Positions 50,638 to 58,798 of a stretch of 64,000 nt of DNA are shown piece by piece. Below the pieces are notes generated by a model that was given only the letters and a program-made list of their open reading frames with translations, was not told where the DNA came from and searched no databases. The position numbers and the translations under genes were made by a program. How positions within the stretch are numbered: the first letter of the stretch is position 1; every line of letters begins with the position of its first letter. This DNA is from Marinobacter koreensis (GTDB lineage: Bacteria > Pseudomonadota > Gammaproteobacteria > Pseudomonadales > Oleiphilaceae), in assembly GCF_023156285.1 (NCBI RefSeq), contig NZ_JAKZAJ010000005.1, positions 1 to 64,000 on the forward strand, read 5' to 3'.

Positions 50638-51111
50638 TCACTCGCTGACCGGCAGGGTATGGGTATTCTTGATCTCGCGCAGGGCGAAGTTGGAGTTCAC
50701 CTGGGCAATTCCCTTTAACGTGAAGATCTTTTCGTTCAGGAACTGGTCGTAGCTGGCCATGTCTGGCACCACAACCCGCAACACGAAGTCGGCGTTGCCG
50801 GTCACCGCAAAGCACTGCAGGACCTCTGGATAGCTGCTGACCTCACGCTCGATTTCCGCCGTGCTGTCGATGGTGTGGCGTTGAAGCGAGAGATTTACCA
50901 GCACGCACAGACCCTGGCCCATGGCTTCCGGGTCCAGCCGGGCGCTGTAGCCGACAATGACGCCGGCTTCTTCCAGGGTCCGTACCCGGCGCCAGCAGGC
51001 GGCGGGGGACAATCCGACCTGTTCGGCGAGCATCTGGTTGCTGATGCGTCCATCCTGCTGCAAAACATCCAGAATGCGACGGTCCAGTTTGTCGAGGTTG
51101 ACCTGTTTCAT
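50638..51111 (-). CDS. Lrp/AsnC-family transcriptional regulator
   Basis: A 157-aa feast/famine regulator. The N-terminal helix-turn-helix spans about residues 8-50 (LDRRILDVLQQDGRISN, then LAEQVGLSPAACWRRVRTL). The C-terminal RAM domain that senses amino acids follows. The ATG at 51111 gives the family start. It is divergent from the indolepyruvate oxidoreductase gene and 158 bp away, so it very likely controls that gene, perhaps with an aromatic amino acid or arylpyruvate as effector. Confidence 0.9.
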   Translation of the reverse strand: MKQVNLDKLDRRILDVLQQDGRISNQMLAEQVGLSPAACWRRVRTLEEAGVIVGYSARLDPEAMGQGLCVLVNLSLQRHTIDSTAEIEREVSSYPEVLQCFAVTGNADFVLRVVVPDMASYDQFLNEKIFTLKGIAQVNSNFALREIKNTHTLPVSE

Positions 51112-51269
51112 TTGGTAACACCCCAAAATATCAAAATAATTTTTCTAAATATTGTCATTTATCAAAGAATATTGCACGTGGTCTCGTCTGTCCGCACGAA
51201 GAAGCAAGCACCTTTGACGCCCTTCCATCTAGAATATTGATTATAAAATCAACAACCGGAGGGGCGATC
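51112..51269. promoter_or_regulatory. Divergent control region lrp-like / iorAB
   Basis: This 158-bp gap has an AT-rich half (51115-51175) with A/T tracts such as AATAATTTTTCT, typical of Lrp-family binding. A perfect palindrome, TTGATT-ATAA-AATCAA (51237-51252), lies just before the ribosome site GGAGGGG (51258-51264). TTGACG at 51214-51219 may be a -35, but no -10 is well spaced from it. Confidence 0.45.
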
Positions 51270-54200
51270 ATGACCGCCAGTACACCTCAACTCGACGACT
51301 ACCGGCTCGAGGATCGATATCTTCGGGAAACCGGCCGGGTTTTCCTCACCGGCACCCAGGCACTGGTGCGAATCCCGCTGATGCAGGCCGCCCTGGACAA
51401 GAAGCTGGGCCTGAACACCGCCGGGCTGGTCAGTGGCTACCGGGGCTCTCCGCTGGGAGCCTACGACCAGGCACTCTGGCAGGCGAAGGATCTGCTGGAC
51501 CAGAACCGCATCGACTTCGTACCGGCGATTAACGAAGACCTGGCCGCGACCATCATGTTGGGCACCCAGCAGGTCGAAACCGACGACGATCGCCAGGTCG
51601 ACGGGGTTTTCGGGCTCTGGTATGGCAAAGGGCCGGGCGTTGACCGGGCCGGTGATGCGCTCAAACACGGCACCACCTATGGTAGCTCCCCTCATGGCGG
51701 TGTGCTGGTCGTGGCCGGCGACGACCATGGCTGCGTGTCGTCGTCCATGCCGCATCAATCCGATGTGGCGTTCATGGCGTGGTTCATGCCGACGATCAAC
51801 CCGGCAAACATTGCCGAGTACCTGGAGTTCGGCCTCTGGGGCTATGCGCTGTCCCGTTACAGTGGTTGCTGGGTTGGTTTCAAAGCTATCTCGGAAACCG
51901 TGGAGAGCGCGGCATCCGTTGAGCTGCCGCCGCTGCCCGAGTTCCAGATTCCTGACGACTTCACCCCACCGGCTGACGGTCTTCACTATCGCTGGCCGGA
52001 CCTGCCCGGTCCCCAGCTGGAGACGCGGATTGAACACAAGCTTGCCGCCGTGCAGGCGTTCGCCCGTGCCAACCCGATTGACCGCTGCCTGTTCAATAAC
52101 CCGGAGGCCCGCTTTGGCATCGTCACCACCGGCAAGGGACACCTGGACCTGCTGGAGGCGCTGGACCTGCTGGGTATCGATGAAGCCAAAGCGGCTGAGA
52201 TGGGGCTGGACATCTACAAGGTGGGCATGGTGTGGCCGCTGGAGCGTCGAGGCATCCTGAATTTTGTCCATGGCAAGCAGGAAGTGCTGGTCATCGAGGA
52301 AAAGCGGGGCATCATCGAGAGCCAGATCAAGGAATACATGTCCGAACCGGATCGCCCGGGCGAAGTTCTGATCACCGGCAAACAGGACGAATCCGGGCAA
52401 CCGCTCATTCCGTACGTGGGCGAGCTCAGCCCGAAGCTGGTGGCCGGATACGTCGCGGCACGGCTGGCCCGGTTCTTCGGTGTGGATTTCAGCGATCGTC
52501 TGGGCACCATCAACCAGATGACCGATGCCAAGGACCCGGGAGGCGTGAAGCGACTGCCGTATTTCTGCTCCGGCTGTCCCCACAACACCTCCACCAAGGT
52601 TCCGGAGGGCAGCAAGGCGCTGGCCGGCATCGGGTGCCACTTCATGGCGTCCTGGATGGGCCGTAACACCGAGTCGCTCATCCAGATGGGCGGTGAAGGT
52701 GTCAACTGGATCGGCAAGAGCCGGTACACGGGCAACCCCCACGTGTTCCAGAACCTCGGTGAGGGAACCTATTTCCACTCCGGGTCCATGGCGATTCGCC
52801 AGGCCATTGCGGCCGGCATCAACATCACCTACAAGATCCTCTTCAACGACGCAGTGGCGATGACCGGTGGTCAGCCGGTGGACGGTCAGATTACCGTGCC
52901 GATGATCGCCCAGCAGGTGAAGGCGGAAGGCGTTCGCCGGGTGGTGGTGCTCAGTGACGAGCCGGAAAAATACAAGGGCCATGAAGCCCTGTTCCCGTCG
53001 GATGTCACCTTCCACGACCGTTCCGAGCTGGATCAGGTACAGCGGGAGTTGCGCGACATTCCGGGCTGTACCGTGCTGATCTACGACCAGACCTGCGCCG
53101 CCGAGAAGCGTCGGCGCCGCAAGCGTGGTCAGTTCCCGGATCCGGCCAAGCGGGCCTACATCAATCCCCATGTCTGTGAAGGTTGTGGTGATTGTTCGGT
53201 ACAGTCCAACTGTCTGTCCGTGGTGCCACGTAAGACTGAACTGGGGAGCAAGCGCAAGATCGACCAGTCTTCGTGCAACAAGGACTTCTCCTGCGTGTCC
53301 GGTTTCTGTCCGAGCTTCGTGACCGTCGAGGGCGGTCAGCTCCGCAAGTCCCGGGGGATGGATACCGGATCCGTGCTGGCGGACAACCTGTCCAGCCTGC
53401 CGGAACCCTCTCTTCCCCCGCTCAATGGCTCCTACGATCTGCTCGTTGGCGGTGTTGGTGGTACGGGGGTGGTCACTGTCGGTCAGGTCATCACCATGGC
53501 TGCGCACCTGGAATCCCGCGGTGCTTCGGTTCTGGACTTCATGGGGTTCGCTCAGAAGGGCGGTACTGTCCTCAGCTACGTGCGCATGGCCCCCTCCCCG
53601 GATCGGCTCCACCAGGTTCGAATCAGCAACGGCCAGGCCGATGCGGTGATTGCCTGTGACATGGTTGTCGCCTCGTCCCAGAAAGCCCTCAGTGTGCTGC
53701 GGCCGAATCACACCCGTGTGGTGGCGAACCAGGCCGAACTGCCCACGGCGGATTATGTGTTGTTCCGGGATGCTGACATGCAGGCGGACAAGCGTCTGGG
53801 TGTGATTCGGGATGCCGTTGGTGAGGACCATTTCGCCGCGCTGGACGCCAATGCCCTGGCCGAAAAGCTGATGGGGGATACCGTGTTCTCCAACGTGATG
53901 ATGCTCGGGTTCGCCTGGCAGAAAGGGCTGCTGCCGCTCTCCAAGGACGCGCTGATGAAGGCGCTTGAGCTCAACGGTGTCGCGGTTGATCGCAACAAGG
54001 AAGCCTTCGGCTGGGGGCGGGTTGCCGCCGAGCGCCTGGAGGTCGTTACCCGGCTGGCGGACAGCAACGGTGAACAACCGGACGTGGTGGAAGTAGAGCC
54101 CTCCCTGGATGCATTGATCCAGACCCGGTGTGCCCACCTGGAGCAGTACCAGAACCGTCAGTGGGCGGATCGGTATCGGGATCTGGTCGGTCAGGTGCGC

Positions 54201-54791
54201 CAGGCCGAGGAAGAACTCGGGTCGGACAGTCTGTTGCTCACGCGGGCCGTCGCCCAGCAGCTGTATCGGTTCATGGCCTACAAGGACGAATACGAAGTGG
54301 CCAGGCTGTTCACGGAAACCGATTTCATGAAAGAAATCAGCGAAACCTTTGAGGGGGACTACAAGGTTCACTTCCATCTCGCACCGCCGATCCTGAATCG
54401 GGGGCTGGATGCCCGTGGCCGTCCGAAGAAGCGGCAGTTCGGGCCCTGGATGTTCCGGGCGTTCAAGCTGCTGGCCAAGCTCCGTGGTTTGCGGGGAACC
54501 GCCCTGGATCCGTTCCGCTATTCCGCGGATCGTAAGCTGGATCGGTCTCTGTTGAACGACTATCGCACGCTGGTTGACCGGATCGTTCGGGAGCTGAACT
54601 CAGACAACCATGAAACCTTCCTGCAGCTGGCCGAGTTGCCCGCAGAGGTTCGCGGTTTTGGCCCGGTTCGCGAGCAGGCGGCCGAAGCTATCCAGGAGAA
54701 GCAGGCACAACTGTTCAAGGCACTGGATACCGGTCGGCCGACATTGATCCGGACCGTCCAGGCCGATGTGAAGGAGGAAAACCATGTTTGA
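51270..54791 (+). CDS. Indolepyruvate ferredoxin oxidoreductase, fused alpha-beta
   Basis: A thiamine-diphosphate enzyme that oxidatively decarboxylates arylpyruvates (from Trp, Phe, Tyr) to arylacetyl-CoA, passing electrons to ferredoxin. The IorA-like part (about residues 1-720) has a ThDP-type fold with SGYRGSPLGAYD and GEGTYFHSGSMAIRQA. An iron-sulfur motif follows, CEGCGDCSVQSNC (C636, C639, C642, C648), with further cysteines in SCNKDFSCVSGFC. The IorB-like gamma domain begins near LVGGVGGTGVVTVGQV. At 1173 aa it is the single-chain form known from many proteobacteria. I chose the ATG at 51270 with GGAGGGG upstream. It overlaps the aminotransferase gene by eight bases. Confidence 0.93.
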   Translation: MTASTPQLDDYRLEDRYLRETGRVFLTGTQALVRIPLMQAALDKKLGLNTAGLVSGYRGSPLGAYDQALWQAKDLLDQNRIDFVPAINEDLAATIMLGTQQVETDDDRQVDGVFGLWYGKGPGVDRAGDALKHGTTYGSSPHGGVLVVAGDDHGCVSSSMPHQSDVAFMAWFMPTINPANIAEYLEFGLWGYALSRYSGCWVGFKAISETVESAASVELPPLPEFQIPDDFTPPADGLHYRWPDLPGPQLETRIEHKLAAVQAFARANPIDRCLFNNPEARFGIVTTGKGHLDLLEALDLLGIDEAKAAEMGLDIYKVGMVWPLERRGILNFVHGKQEVLVIEEKRGIIESQIKEYMSEPDRPGEVLITGKQDESGQPLIPYVGELSPKLVAGYVAARLARFFGVDFSDRLGTINQMTDAKDPGGVKRLPYFCSGCPHNTSTKVPEGSKALAGIGCHFMASWMGRNTESLIQMGGEGVNWIGKSRYTGNPHVFQNLGEGTYFHSGSMAIRQAIAAGINITYKILFNDAVAMTGGQPVDGQITVPMIAQQVKAEGVRRVVVLSDEPEKYKGHEALFPSDVTFHDRSELDQVQRELRDIPGCTVLIYDQTCAAEKRRRRKRGQFPDPAKRAYINPHVCEGCGDCSVQSNCLSVVPRKTELGSKRKIDQSSCNKDFSCVSGFCPSFVTVEGGQLRKSRGMDTGSVLADNLSSLPEPSLPPLNGSYDLLVGGVGGTGVVTVGQVITMAAHLESRGASVLDFMGFAQKGGTVLSYVRMAPSPDRLHQVRISNGQADAVIACDMVVASSQKALSVLRPNHTRVVANQAELPTADYVLFRDADMQADKRLGVIRDAVGEDHFAALDANALAEKLMGDTVFSNVMMLGFAWQKGLLPLSKDALMKALELNGVAVDRNKEAFGWGRVAAERLEVVTRLADSNGEQPDVVEVEPSLDALIQTRCAHLEQYQNRQWADRYRDLVGQVRQAEEELGSDSLLLTRAVAQQLYRFMAYKDEYEVARLFTETDFMKEISETFEGDYKVHFHLAPPILNRGLDARGRPKKRQFGPWMFRAFKLLAKLRGLRGTALDPFRYSADRKLDRSLLNDYRTLVDRIVRELNSDNHETFLQLAELPAEVRGFGPVREQAAEAIQEKQAQLFKALDTGRPTLIRTVQADVKEENHV

Positions 54792-55965
54792 AGGGCTCAA
54801 GCCGTTACCTCAGGATCCGATCCTGCAGCTGATGCAGACGTTCCGGGACGATCCCCGTGACGACAAGATTGATCTGGGCATCGGGGTGTACAAGGACGAC
54901 TCGGGCAATACGCCGATCATGGCGGCGGTTCATGAGGCCGAACGCCGCCTGCTGGAACAGGAAGTGACCAAAAGCTATGTCGGCCCGGCCGGCTCTGCCG
55001 GCTTCAACCAGGCCATCGCCGATCTGGTGCTGGGTGCCGACAATGCGCTGATCCGGGATCAACGGGTATCGGTGGTACAGACTCCCGGTGGTTGCGGTGC
55101 CCTGCGCATGGCGGCGGAATTTCTGCGCCTGTGCCATTCGGACACCACCGTCTGGGTCAGTACGCCCACCTGGGGCAACCATCTGCCGCTGCTGGGCGGC
55201 GCTGGACTGGCCATCCGCGAGTATCCCTACCTTGACCGCCAGACGCTTCAGGTCGATTTCGACGGCATGATGGGCGCTCTGGAGCAGGCCAGCGCCGGTG
55301 ACGTTGTGCTGCTGCACGGCTGTTGCCACAACCCTTCCGGCGCGGACCTGACCTTCGATCAGTGGCAGCAGGTTACTGATCTGATGCTGAGGAAAGGTCT
55401 TCTGCCGTTTGTCGATATGGCCTATCAGGGCCTCGGTGACGGACTGGATGCCGACGCCGCAGGGCTTCGGCACGTGGCAAGCCGCGTTCCCGAAATGGTG
55501 GTTGCCTCTTCCTGTTCCAAGAATTTCGGTCTCTATCGGGAGCGCACCGGCGCCCTGATGCTGATCGGGGAAACGGCGGACGCCCAGAAGGCGGCTACCA
55601 GTCAGCTCCTGAGTGTGATCCGTTCCCACTACTCCATGCCGCCTGCCCATGGGGCGGCGATCGTCGAGACCATCCTGGGTGACGAAGGGTTGCGCAGCCA
55701 GTGGCAGGGCGAACTGAACGGCATGTGTGAGCGGATTCTCCATCTGCGTCACGCCTTTGCCACCGCGCTCGCGCCGGCCGGCGACTTCGGATTCATCGCC
55801 CGTCAACGGGGCATGTTTTCGTTCCTCGGTGTTGCCCCGGAGCAGGTCCGTCAGCTCAGGGAAGAGTTTGGTATCTACATGCTCGATTCCAGTCGGGTCA
55901 ACGTGGCAGGTCTGAATGACCAGTTAATGCCGCGAGTGGCGGAGGCTATCCGGTCCGTGCTGTGA
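54784..55965 (+). CDS. Aromatic amino acid aminotransferase (class I, TyrB/AspC type)
   Basis: A PLP enzyme that exchanges the amino group between aromatic (and probably dicarboxylic) amino acids and 2-oxoglutarate. The PLP lysine is K246 in SSCSKNFGLYRERTG, the class I signature. GIGVYKDDSGNTP and LHGCCHNPSGADLT are conserved. The 393-aa length equals TyrB/AspC. Aspartate versus aromatic preference cannot be read directly, but the eight-base overlap with the indolepyruvate oxidoreductase, which uses its product, argues for aromatic substrates. Confidence 0.92.
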   Translation: MFEGLKPLPQDPILQLMQTFRDDPRDDKIDLGIGVYKDDSGNTPIMAAVHEAERRLLEQEVTKSYVGPAGSAGFNQAIADLVLGADNALIRDQRVSVVQTPGGCGALRMAAEFLRLCHSDTTVWVSTPTWGNHLPLLGGAGLAIREYPYLDRQTLQVDFDGMMGALEQASAGDVVLLHGCCHNPSGADLTFDQWQQVTDLMLRKGLLPFVDMAYQGLGDGLDADAAGLRHVASRVPEMVVASSCSKNFGLYRERTGALMLIGETADAQKAATSQLLSVIRSHYSMPPAHGAAIVETILGDEGLRSQWQGELNGMCERILHLRHAFATALAPAGDFGFIARQRGMFSFLGVAPEQVRQLREEFGIYMLDSSRVNVAGLNDQLMPRVAEAIRSVL

Positions 55966-56014
55966 CCCCCCTCTGTCCGCGTTTTCCGACAAAAACAACT
56001 AACCGGAGATCTCA

Positions 56015-57400
56015 ATGAGTAACCAAGCTGTTCAACCGCACCAGCAGGCGTCGAGCCTCTGGTCGTCGCGCCTCGCCTTCATTCTTGCTGCCGCCGGTTC
56101 GGCGGTGGGGTTGGGGAATATCTGGAAATTCCCCTACATCACTGGTGAGAATGGTGGCGGCGCCTTTGTGATTGTCTATTTGATCTGTATCGCCGTCATT
56201 GGTGTGCCGGTGTTGATTGCAGAGACGATGATTGGCCGCCGTGGCGGGCAGAGCCCGGTGGGCACCATGCGCTCGCTGACCGATTCCGAGGGCGTGTCCC
56301 GTGGCTGGCGTGCCATTGGCTGGAACGGGGTGATCGCTTCCTTCCTGGTGCTGTCCTTCTATTCGGTGATTGGCGGCTGGTCGTTGGTCTACATTGGCAA
56401 GGCCGCCGCAGGGGCCTTTGTCGGAGCCGACGCGGATGCCATCGGTGCCCAGTTCGGTGGCCTTCTTGGCAACCCCTGGGAGTTGCTGGCCTGGCACGGT
56501 GTCTTTATGGCGATCGTGATCTTTATCGTGGCGAAAGGCATCCGCTCAGGGCTGGAGCGGGCCGTAAACCTGTTGATGCCGTTGTTGTTCGTGCTGCTGA
56601 TTGCGATGGTGATCTACGCGATGAATACCGACAGTTTCGGTCGCGCCGTCAGTTTCATGTTCTCGCCGGACTTCAGCAAGCTCACGACGCAGGGTGTGTT
56701 GACGGCCCTGGGCCACGCGGCGTTCACCCTGAGTATCGGTATTGGTGTCATCATGGCGTACGGCTCCTATCTGCCCAAACGGGTCAATATTGCCGGTACC
56801 GCCATGACGATCGCGGTGATCGATACCAGTGTCGCTCTGCTGGCGGGCCTCGCGATCTTCCCGCTGGTGTTTTCCAACGGCCTGGAGCCAGGTGCCGGTC
56901 CGGGACTGATCTTTGTCACCTTGCCCCTGGCGTTTGGCAAAATGGGCGGTGGCATCGTTTTCGGGGCCATTTTCTTTACCCTGCTGCTCGTAGCAGCGGT
57001 GACTTCGGCGATCTCCATGCTGGAGCCGGTGGTGGAATGGCTGGAAGAGCACAAGGGCGTGAGCCGGGTCAAAGGCGCACTCTTCGGTGGCCTGGCCATC
57101 TGGTTCATTGGCCTGGGGACAGTGCTTTCCTTCAATGTGTGGTCCGATGTGCACCCGCTGGGATTCATCGGCTATTTCGAAGGCAAGACGGTTTTCGATC
57201 TGCTGGACTTCCTGGTGTCCAATCTCATGATGCCGCTTGGTGGGTTGGCGATTGCGCTGTTTGCCGGCTGGGCAATGAAGCGGGAAGGCCTGTCGGACGA
57301 CATCGGCCTGAGAGGTGGAATCTACACGACGTTCATGGTGGTTCTGCGCTACCTGACGCCGGCGGGTATCGTTGTCGTGTTCCTGTACAACTTTTTCTGA
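56015..57400 (+). CDS. Sodium-dependent amino acid transporter (NSS/SNF family)
   Basis: A LeuT-fold symporter of 461 aa with 11-12 hydrophobic helices. TM1 carries the family signature AAAGSAVGLGNIWKFPY-ITG, where the broken helix binds Na+ and substrate, and EMVIG-like ETMIGRRG follows. Bacterial members include tryptophan (TnaT) and tyrosine (Tyt1) carriers. It follows the aminotransferase by 49 bases and has a GGAG ribosome site. An aromatic amino acid is the likely cargo, by context. Confidence 0.9.
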   Translation: MSNQAVQPHQQASSLWSSRLAFILAAAGSAVGLGNIWKFPYITGENGGGAFVIVYLICIAVIGVPVLIAETMIGRRGGQSPVGTMRSLTDSEGVSRGWRAIGWNGVIASFLVLSFYSVIGGWSLVYIGKAAAGAFVGADADAIGAQFGGLLGNPWELLAWHGVFMAIVIFIVAKGIRSGLERAVNLLMPLLFVLLIAMVIYAMNTDSFGRAVSFMFSPDFSKLTTQGVLTALGHAAFTLSIGIGVIMAYGSYLPKRVNIAGTAMTIAVIDTSVALLAGLAIFPLVFSNGLEPGAGPGLIFVTLPLAFGKMGGGIVFGAIFFTLLLVAAVTSAISMLEPVVEWLEEHKGVSRVKGALFGGLAIWFIGLGTVLSFNVWSDVHPLGFIGYFEGKTVFDLLDFLVSNLMMPLGGLAIALFAGWAMKREGLSDDIGLRGGIYTTFMVVLRYLTPAGIVVVFLYNFF

Positions 57401-57420
57401 TCCCTCCGTATACCGAACGA

Positions 57421-57455
57421 AAACCTCACAGCGGTTCCGCCGCTGTGAGGTTTTC
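57421..57455. terminator. Bidirectional terminator between transporter gene and paaX
   Basis: A 14-bp perfect stem (57421-57434 with 57440-57453, core CCTCACAGCGG/CCGCTGTGAGG), a 5-nt loop and a T-run. The stop codon of paaX (57428-57426) lies inside the left arm. Confidence 0.9.
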
Positions 57456-58394
57456 TGCATTTGAGGCCGCCTCTTCCAGTCCGCCGAACCGGCGGTAGAA
57501 CTTGTCATTGGGCCCTGGCAGAGGGCCGGAGGCATTCTCGAGATTGTCATCCAGCCACTGTTCCGCACGGGCGGAAATCTGTCGGTAAAGATTGCGGCAA
57601 AGCTGCTTGGCGCTTCGGCCCTCCCAGTCTCCGGGCAGCAGTTCGTCCGGGAGCAGGGGATCACGCAGCAGTATCTTCCGGTACTCGTGAATCAGCAGGA
57701 TCCGAAGTGTCAGACACTCGGCCGGGGTGAGGTCGTCGGTGTTCTGAAGCTCACGCCAGACTGGTCGGAACTGGGCCAGAAAACGGCGATAACGTCCGCC
57801 CAGCTCGTCCAGATTCCAGCTTTCGCGCACCTGAAGCCGCAGTGCCTTTGAACTCTTCTGCTCGATCGGAACGGTTTCCATCACGATGGTGTCGTCCAGG
57901 GCGCCCCATTCCTGCAGCAGTGGCAGCAATTCGTTTCGGGTAAAGCGCGGGTGTTCCATGACGCCGGGCGCCATGCTGCCGAAGCTGTGCCATTTGAGTT
58001 CTTCCCGAACCTTCTGTTTCAGCTCAGGGGACAGCTGGTTCAGGAATACCAGGCACCAGCTGCCACTCCACTCCTTGGTGGACAGGCTGTAGACGTGCTG
58101 GAACGCCTGCTCGAAACGACGCAGGCCGGGGCCTGTGAGACTGTAGTAGCTGCAGCGTCCGACTTTCTCCGTCTGCAGCCAGGATTCCTGGACGAGCCGG
58201 TATACCGAGGTGCGAACCAGGCGCTGGCTGATGCCCATGGGCTCCACGAGTTTCATGAGGCTGCCCAGCCAGACGGTACCGCCTCTGGGAACAATGGCGT
58301 CGCCGTAGATGGTAATGATCAGAGAGCCGGCGCGCAGCGGCCTTTTCTTCTGGAAATTCGCGACGAGCTCTTCGAGCTGATTTTTTGCGGACAT
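57426..58394 (-). CDS. paaX: PaaX-family repressor of phenylacetate catabolism
   Basis: PaaX represses phenylacetate-degradation genes and releases DNA on binding phenylacetyl-CoA. The winged-helix N-terminal region is visible (SLIITIYGDAIVPRGG, then RTSVYRLVQESWL), and the rest fits the PaaX core and C-terminal domains. The 322-aa length equals E. coli PaaX (316 aa). It is divergent from the liv-type operon across a 404-bp gap. The paa catabolic genes themselves are not in the window; they may lie beyond 64000. Confidence 0.9.
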   Translation of the reverse strand: MSAKNQLEELVANFQKKRPLRAGSLIITIYGDAIVPRGGTVWLGSLMKLVEPMGISQRLVRTSVYRLVQESWLQTEKVGRCSYYSLTGPGLRRFEQAFQHVYSLSTKEWSGSWCLVFLNQLSPELKQKVREELKWHSFGSMAPGVMEHPRFTRNELLPLLQEWGALDDTIVMETVPIEQKSSKALRLQVRESWNLDELGGRYRRFLAQFRPVWRELQNTDDLTPAECLTLRILLIHEYRKILLRDPLLPDELLPGDWEGRSAKQLCRNLYRQISARAEQWLDDNLENASGPLPGPNDKFYRRFGGLEEAASNAENLTAAEPL

Positions 58395-58798
58395 ACTTCG
58401 AGTGCCAGTTATGAGTGAGCGAAGTCAATAAACGGTATCGTTATTATGCGGTTCCTGAGTGTCAGGTAAAGCGCTCTCTCTGATTGCGCCGTACTGGCGC
58501 TTGCAGCCAAAGTCGACTTTACTCTATGAGTGCGTCAGGAAGTCACCTAAAACCGGTTGACAGTCTGGTTATGATACAATAACGTCTTTTGATATTCGTC
58601 AACGGTATCGAATTATATCGAAGGCGAAAAGATAGGATGGTTGCAATCACGGATGAGTTCGCAAAAAACAAACTGACAATGAACGAAAGCAAACGTCATA
58701 TGACACAAGACACATTGACCTGCTTTCGAACGCTGTTTTACTTCTGAGCAATGATCGGGGGTAACTCAGGCCCCACTCAATTCGGGAGAACAAAAACA
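58395..58798. promoter_or_regulatory. Divergent control region paaX / liv operon
   Basis: A 404-bp gap. AACGGTATCG occurs twice in the same orientation (58431-58440, 38 bases before the paaX start, and 58601-58610). Next to the second copy TATCGAA repeats at 58606 and 58616, exactly 10 bp apart. A consensus -35, TTGACA, is at 58557-58562; its best -10 is unclear (TACAAT at 58575 is too close). These repeats are candidate PaaX operators. A 36-codon frame lies at 58637-58747. Confidence 0.45.
58637..58747 (+). CDS. Possible 36-residue small protein upstream of livK
   Basis: An ATG at 58637 opens a frame of 36 residues (starting MVAITDEFAKNKL) that ends 51 bases before livK. The ribosome site (GATAGG) is too close to the ATG to be convincing. 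There is no hydrophobic segment and no recognisable motif. It may be a leader peptide or chance. Confidence 0.18.
   Translation: MVAITDEFAKNKLTMNESKRHMTQDTLTCFRTLFYF

Noticed and set aside
51249..54377. A 1042-codon open frame on the minus strand
   Set aside because: It lies entirely opposite the indolepyruvate oxidoreductase gene. Long antisense frames are common in GC-rich genes with strong codon bias; it shows no domain, no ribosome site and no family resemblance.
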